Source: Streptomyces sp. JH14 (GTDB lineage: Bacteria; Actinomycetota; Actinomycetes; Streptomycetales; Streptomycetaceae). From it: a DNA stretch of 64,000 bases. Position numbers and translations under genes: made by a program. Every line of letters starts with the position of its first letter. Within the stretch, counting starts at the first letter, position 1. Shown here piece after piece: positions 59,777 through 64,000 of this stretch. The stretch is from positions 248,001 through 312,000 of the forward strand of contig NZ_JAJNEL010000002.1 of assembly GCF_029428675.1 (NCBI RefSeq), written 5' to 3'. The notes under the pieces are model-generated. The model made no database searches, was not told the origin of the DNA, and saw nothing but the letters and a program-made list of their open reading frames with translations.

Positions 59777-62656
59777 GTGACCGCCGACTTGAGCACCGCC
59801 CCCGCGACGAGCGGCGAGGACGCCCAGTTCCCGCCGGGCGCCCAGATACTCGTACGGGACGAGGTGTGGCTGGTGCGCAACGCGACGCGGACCGAGCACG
59901 ACGGCGCCCGGATCGAAGCCGTCGGCGCCTCGGACTTCGTGCGCGACCAGGAAGCGGTGTTCTTCACCGGGCTGGACCGGATCGAACTGCTCGACCCGCG
60001 GCGGACCCACCTGGTGCGGGACGACTCGCCGAACTTCCGCCGCTCGCGCCTGTTCCTGGAGGCGGTCCTGCGCAAGACTCCGCTGCCGCAGGCCGAACGC
60101 GGCCTCGCCCTCGCGGACTCCTTCCTCCTGGACTCCCTCCCCTACCAGCAGCGCCCCGCGCAACTCGCCCTCTCGGGCCGCAACCTGCGCCCCCGCGTGC
60201 TCATCGCGGACGTCGTCGGTCTCGGTAAGACCCTGGAGATCGGCCTCACCCTCGCCGAGCTGGTCCGCCGCGGCCGCGGCGAGCGCATCCTCGTCGTCAC
60301 CCCGCAGCACGTCCTGGAGCAGTTCCAGCACGAGCTGTGGACGCGGTTCGCTATCCCGCTGGTGCGCCTGGACTCGGTGGGCATCGAGCGGATCCAGCGG
60401 GAGATCCCCGCGGGCCGCAACCCGTTCACGTACTTCAGGCGCGTCATCGTCTCCATCGACACCCTGAAGAACACCGACCAGTACAAGCACCACCTGGAGC
60501 GCATCACCTGGGACGCGGTCGTCATCGACGAGTCGCACAACCTCATCAACAAGGGCTCCCTGCGCAACCAGTTGGCCCGCACACTGGCCCCGCACACCGA
60601 CGCCCTGCTGCTCGCCTCCGCGACCCCGCACAACGGCGACGCCCGCTCCTTCGCCGAGCTGATCTCCCTGCTCGACCCGGCCGCGATCCGCGACCCGGAG
60701 CACTACCGCGCCGAGGACATCAAGCACCTGTTCATCCGGCGCACCAAGGTCAGCCCCGAGGTGCGCGAACAGATGAAGGGCCAGTGGGCGGACCGCGGCC
60801 CCTCCCGCTCGATCCGGGTGACGGCCACGCCCGCCGAGGAGAAGGTCTTCGAGGAACTGGCCGCCGTCTGGCTGCCGTCCGACGGTTCGAAGTCGGTCAG
60901 TGACGTCCCCCTGTTCCCGTACACGCTGCTGAAGTCCTTCCTCTCCTCCCACACAGCGCTGAAGGCCACGGTCACCACGCGCATCAAGACGCTGGAGAAG
61001 AAGGACACCCCGGAGGCGACGGCCGCCGAACGCACGGCCCTGCACCGGCTGCTGGAGCTGGCCTCCGGTATGGCGGAGACCGACTCGGGCAAGTTCGGTG
61101 CCCTGCTGGACCAGTTGAGGGAGATCGGGGTCGGGCCGAGGTCCGGCACCCGGGTCGTGGTCTTCTCCGAGCGGGTGCAGACCCTGGAGTGGCTGGCGCG
61201 GACCGTGCCGCAGGCCCTCGGCTTCAAGGGGAAGGCCGCCCAGGAGGCGGCCCGGGTCATGCACGGCGGCCTGTCGGACGAGCAGCAGATGCAGTGCGTG
61301 GAGGACTTCGGCCTCGCGGACACACCTGTGCGCATCCTCTTCACCGGCGACGTCGCCTCCGAGGGCGTCAACCTGCACCGCCAGTGCCACCAGCTCGTCC
61401 ATTACGACGTGCCCTGGTCGCTCATCCGCATCGAGCAGCGCAACGGCCGTATCGACCGCTACGGGCAGGCGCACCAGCCGCAGTTCAGGGCGCTGATCCT
61501 GACCAGCTCCGTCGACGGCGCCAAGGACGACACGCTCGTCGCGGAGCGCCTGCTGGAGCGCGAGGCCCAGGCCCACCAGTCGCTCGGCACGGCCGAGGCG
61601 GTCTCCGGCCTCTACCGGGCCGAGGCCGAGGAGAAGTCCCTCATCCAGGACCTGCTGCGGGGCCGCACCGTGGACGAGTCCCTGGACGCCGACCGCACCT
61701 CCGACACCGACGACGGCGTGGACGACTTCCTCGCCGACTTCTTCGGCGCCGTCAACGACGAACCGGAGGAGGACACGGCCACCACTGACGCGGGCGACGG
61801 CACCGGGGCGGTGCCCAAGGCGCACGTGCCCCGGCTGTTCTCCTCCGCCCGCGAGTTCCTCGACGAGGCGCTGCGCGAGGTCTACCCGGACGCCCACGAC
61901 CGGCTGGACCTGTCCGCCGACCCCGAGACCGGCCTGCTCTCCTTCGTCCCGCCCTCGGACCTGATCCACCGCCTCAAGGCGCTGCCCCCGGACTACGTCC
62001 GCGAGCAGGGCCTGCGCGACCGGCTGAAGGTCACCTTCAACCGGCGGCTCGCCGACCACAGCCTGACGCGCGCCCGCGCCTCGGCCACCTCCAGCTGGCC
62101 CGACATCTCCCTGCTGACCGACCTGCACCCGGTCATGGAGTGGCTCACCGACAAGGTCCTGGTCCGCCTGGACCGCCAGGAGGCCCCGGTGCTGACCGCC
62201 GACGTGCCGGAGCCCACGTACCTCGTGCAGGGCATCTACTCCAACGCGCTCGGCCGCCCGACCGTCGTCAAGTGGATGGCGGTCACCACCGACGGCGAGG
62301 TCGACGACGACATGGTGGCGGTGCTGCGCCGCGCGAAGGTCGGCCCGACGATGGCGAACCCGGGCCTCGCCCACGACCCGGCCCGCCTCGCCGAGGCGAT
62401 CCCCGGTGTCCTGGACACCGCGGAGGCATTCCTGGAACGGCACCGCGCCGCGTGGAACGAACCGCTCAGGGCCCCCATCGAGGAGTACAAGACCCGCCTG
62501 GGCTCCTGGGAGCAGCCGACGCTGGCGAACGGCGCCGCCGCGCCCACCGGCACCCGCGAACGTCTCGCCTCCCTCGCGGACTCCCTCCTCACCACCGGCC
62601 GCCCGATGCTGCGGGTGCTCGCCGTCCTGGCCCCCGCCACCGCCCACGCCGCCTGA
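59777..62656 (+). CDS. drmD: DrmD-like SNF2-family helicase (class 1 DISARM)
   Basis: The 959-residue helicase (GTG 59777 after AGGAGG) has an SNF2/RapA-type motor: Walker A VVGLGKTLE (147-155), DESH Walker B (251-254), SATPHNGD, then the second lobe with VVFSERVQTLEWL, LFTGDVASEGVNLH and IEQRNGRIDRYGQ. The C-terminal 350 residues include an acidic stretch and a helical domain. Architecture and length fit DrmD, the hallmark of class 1 DISARM, and the next gene is a DrmMI-like methylase, as in those loci. It should translocate on DNA. RapA-like helicases of other islands are the main alternative. Confidence 0.8.
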   Translation: MTADLSTAPATSGEDAQFPPGAQILVRDEVWLVRNATRTEHDGARIEAVGASDFVRDQEAVFFTGLDRIELLDPRRTHLVRDDSPNFRRSRLFLEAVLRKTPLPQAERGLALADSFLLDSLPYQQRPAQLALSGRNLRPRVLIADVVGLGKTLEIGLTLAELVRRGRGERILVVTPQHVLEQFQHELWTRFAIPLVRLDSVGIERIQREIPAGRNPFTYFRRVIVSIDTLKNTDQYKHHLERITWDAVVIDESHNLINKGSLRNQLARTLAPHTDALLLASATPHNGDARSFAELISLLDPAAIRDPEHYRAEDIKHLFIRRTKVSPEVREQMKGQWADRGPSRSIRVTATPAEEKVFEELAAVWLPSDGSKSVSDVPLFPYTLLKSFLSSHTALKATVTTRIKTLEKKDTPEATAAERTALHRLLELASGMAETDSGKFGALLDQLREIGVGPRSGTRVVVFSERVQTLEWLARTVPQALGFKGKAAQEAARVMHGGLSDEQQMQCVEDFGLADTPVRILFTGDVASEGVNLHRQCHQLVHYDVPWSLIRIEQRNGRIDRYGQAHQPQFRALILTSSVDGAKDDTLVAERLLEREAQAHQSLGTAEAVSGLYRAEAEEKSLIQDLLRGRTVDESLDADRTSDTDDGVDDFLADFFGAVNDEPEEDTATTDAGDGTGAVPKAHVPRLFSSAREFLDEALREVYPDAHDRLDLSADPETGLLSFVPPSDLIHRLKALPPDYVREQGLRDRLKVTFNRRLADHSLTRARASATSSWPDISLLTDLHPVMEWLTDKVLVRLDRQEAPVLTADVPEPTYLVQGIYSNALGRPTVVKWMAVTTDGEVDDDMVAVLRRAKVGPTMANPGLAHDPARLAEAIPGVLDTAEAFLERHRAAWNEPLRAPIEEYKTRLGSWEQPTLANGAAAPTGTRERLASLADSLLTTGRPMLRVLAVLAPATAHAA

Positions 62657-62679
62657 CCGACCCGCAGAGGTTCACGAAG

Positions 62680-64000
62680 ATGACGTACGACAGCCTGGTC
62701 AACCGCGGCGACTACTTCTCCGCGCACTACCTCGCCGAGGTCCTCCCCAAGGATCTCAAGTCCGGCCTGCTCGCCGAGTGGAAGCAGCGCGAGGAGGACG
62801 CCGCCGGCACCGAACGGCCCGAGGGGGCCCTGCCGCTCACCCCGCGTGCGGGCCTGCGGGCGCTGCGCCGCCCCTACTTCGAGGCCCGCTCCTACTTCAC
62901 GATGGACGAGGAGCGGGCGGCGACCGGCGACGACGCCGTGACGTACGACGCCCCCGAGTGGCGCGACCGTGTACGCGCCCTCAACGAGGAGGTGCTGCGC
63001 GCCCTCGGCTTCGACGCCAAGCCGGGCACGCTCACCGTCGTCCGCGCCGACCAGTCTCACGAGGTGACGGTCGCGCACGCGGAGAAGGACCTGGTCGCCC
63101 TGGACTGCGGCTGGTCCGCCGAGCCCGACGACGCGCTGGACCCCGACGGCGCCGGACGCCTCCTAAACGAACTGCGCCGGGACGGCCAGCACACCGTCGC
63201 CACCGGATCCAAGCTCGCCTCCTTCCTCTTCGCCTGCGAGGACGCCCCCCGCTACGTCCTGCTGCTGGTCGGCGGCGTCGTCGTGCTCGCCGACCGGGCC
63301 GCGTGGGGCGAGGGCCGCTACCTGGCGGTCTCGCTGGACGCGGCGCTGGAACGCAACGACGTCAAGGCGGGCGGCGAACTCGACACGGTGGCAGCCCTGT
63401 TCGGCGCCGACTCGCTGCGCACCCCGGAGGAGGGCGGCGAGAACCCCCTCGCGTCCCTCCTCGGCAAGTCGACCAAGCACGCGGTGGGCGTCTCCAGCGA
63501 ACTCCGCGACGGCCTGCGACTGAGCGTCGAACTGATCGCCAACGAGGTCCTGGACCGGCTGCGCGAGGCCGGCGTCGGCCCGGAGGAGGTCAAGGAACTC
63601 CCCGAGCTGGGCCGCCAGTTGACCCGCGAGTCGCTGCGCTACCTGTACCGCGTCCTGTTCCTGCTCTACGCGGAGGCCCGCCCCGAGCTGGGCATCCTGC
63701 CCTCGGACTACCCCGAGTACCAGATGGGCTACGGACTCGGCCGCCTCGGCGAGCTGATCGCCGAGCGCGACCTGGTCGACGAGAAGTCCCGCAGGGGCTT
63801 CTACCTGTACGAGTCGCTGGACCTGCTCTTCCGCAAGGTCCAGGAAGGCCACCGCCCGCGCCGCACCCACGGCGTGGACGCGGAGTCCGCCGACGCCGTG
63901 ACCGCGAAGACCTCCGAGGACATGGGCCTGCGCTTCGAGCCCCTGCACTCCAAGCTGTTCGAGCCGGACGCGATCCGGCTGATCGGCCGGGACACCGTCC
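62680..64000 (+). CDS. drmMI: DrmMI-like N6-adenine methylase, N-terminal part
   Basis: From ATG 62680, 23 bp after the DrmD-like stop, the frame is open to the window edge (440 codons). The visible N-terminal region of this type IIG/Eco57I-like family includes SLVNRGDYFSAHYLAEVLP, a nuclease-like or structural part with RYVLLLVGGVVVLADRAAWG, and YLYRVLFLLYAEARPELGIL, a helix typical of PglX/BrxX/DrmMI methylases. The SAM motif and NPPY lie beyond the edge, so activity cannot be judged. It is assigned as DrmMI through order with DrmD; BREX PglX would be the alternative but no PglZ or kinase-linked pgl gene is visible. Confidence 0.65.
   Translation, partial: MTYDSLVNRGDYFSAHYLAEVLPKDLKSGLLAEWKQREEDAAGTERPEGALPLTPRAGLRALRRPYFEARSYFTMDEERAATGDDAVTYDAPEWRDRVRALNEEVLRALGFDAKPGTLTVVRADQSHEVTVAHAEKDLVALDCGWSAEPDDALDPDGAGRLLNELRRDGQHTVATGSKLASFLFACEDAPRYVLLLVGGVVVLADRAAWGEGRYLAVSLDAALERNDVKAGGELDTVAALFGADSLRTPEEGGENPLASLLGKSTKHAVGVSSELRDGLRLSVELIANEVLDRLREAGVGPEEVKELPELGRQLTRESLRYLYRVLFLLYAEARPELGILPSDYPEYQMGYGLGRLGELIAERDLVDEKSRRGFYLYESLDLLFRKVQEGHRPRRTHGVDAESADAVTAKTSEDMGLRFEPLHSKLFEPDAIRLIGRDTV

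Noticed and set aside
59378..62647. Minus-strand open frame of about 1089 codons
   Set aside because: It is antisense to the DrmD-like helicase and consists of simple Val/Gly/Arg/Leu-rich sequence.
55980..64000. BREX type 2 / Pgl system
   Set aside because: A kinase and a PglX-like methylase start are present, but no PglZ, PglY or PglW-length kinase is seen, and a DrmD-like helicase is.

Overview
The base composition (strongly GC-rich, GC-saturated third codon positions), frequent GTG/TTG starts and the gene families (small laccase, CPBP protease, many one-component regulators, secreted multidomain enzymes) point to a Streptomyces chromosome or a very close actinomycete. No rRNA, tRNA or CRISPR array was found.

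Layout. 1-1.4 kb is a graveyard of decayed genes (PIG-L deacetylase, aldehyde dehydrogenase and GlcG/HbpS remnants). 1.7-10.7 kb holds small metabolic and regulatory genes: SLT lytic enzyme, MOSC protein, LysR/RidA divergent pair, histidine phosphatase, N-formylglutamate amidohydrolase, YceI, SRPBCC-ArsR pair with two operator palindromes, amino-acid permease. 11-21.7 kb is a secreted carbohydrate and copper-oxidation cluster: a giant ThuA/PQQ-type sugar dehydrogenase/FIMAH/DUF1080 protein, a small laccase, a cupredoxin-OmpL47-FIMAH protein divergent from it, and a GH5-FN3-CBM3 cellulase with a perfect CebR operator. 21.7-28.3 kb has MarR/MBL and HxlR/oxidoreductase divergent pairs, an SDR-LysR chimeric pseudogene and a CPBP protease-histidine kinase-response regulator operon.

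28.4-36.2 kb is a mobile-element scrapyard (rve transposase pieces, IS5- and IS110-type fragments, one frameshifted IS110, a 141-bp MITE-like element with 17-bp terminal repeats and a 6-bp target duplication). Inside it sit two intact nuclease genes: a six-knuckle zinc-ribbon protein with a Vsr/DUF559-like nuclease, and an endonuclease VII/HNH protein.

36.2-64 kb looks like a defence island. On the minus strand six genes (50748 down to 37755) are all joined by 4-bp start/stop overlaps: two unrecognised proteins, a DruE-like DEAD/DEAH-DUF1998 helicase of about 1821 aa, a protein with a degenerate J-like domain lacking HPD, a GrpE-like protein, and an Hsp70. A helicase wired into what looks like its own DnaK/DnaJ/GrpE-like set is the most unusual thing here. 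Upstream on the same strand are a DUF3644 (HEPN-like) protein, an RNase H-domain protein and a DndB-like DGQHR protein. Divergently on the plus strand are an HTH-methyltransferase-specificity fusion, a cytosolic Ser/Thr kinase, a DrmD-like SNF2 helicase and the start of a DrmMI-like methylase; the last two have the order of class 1 DISARM, whose drmA, drmB and drmC would lie beyond the window.
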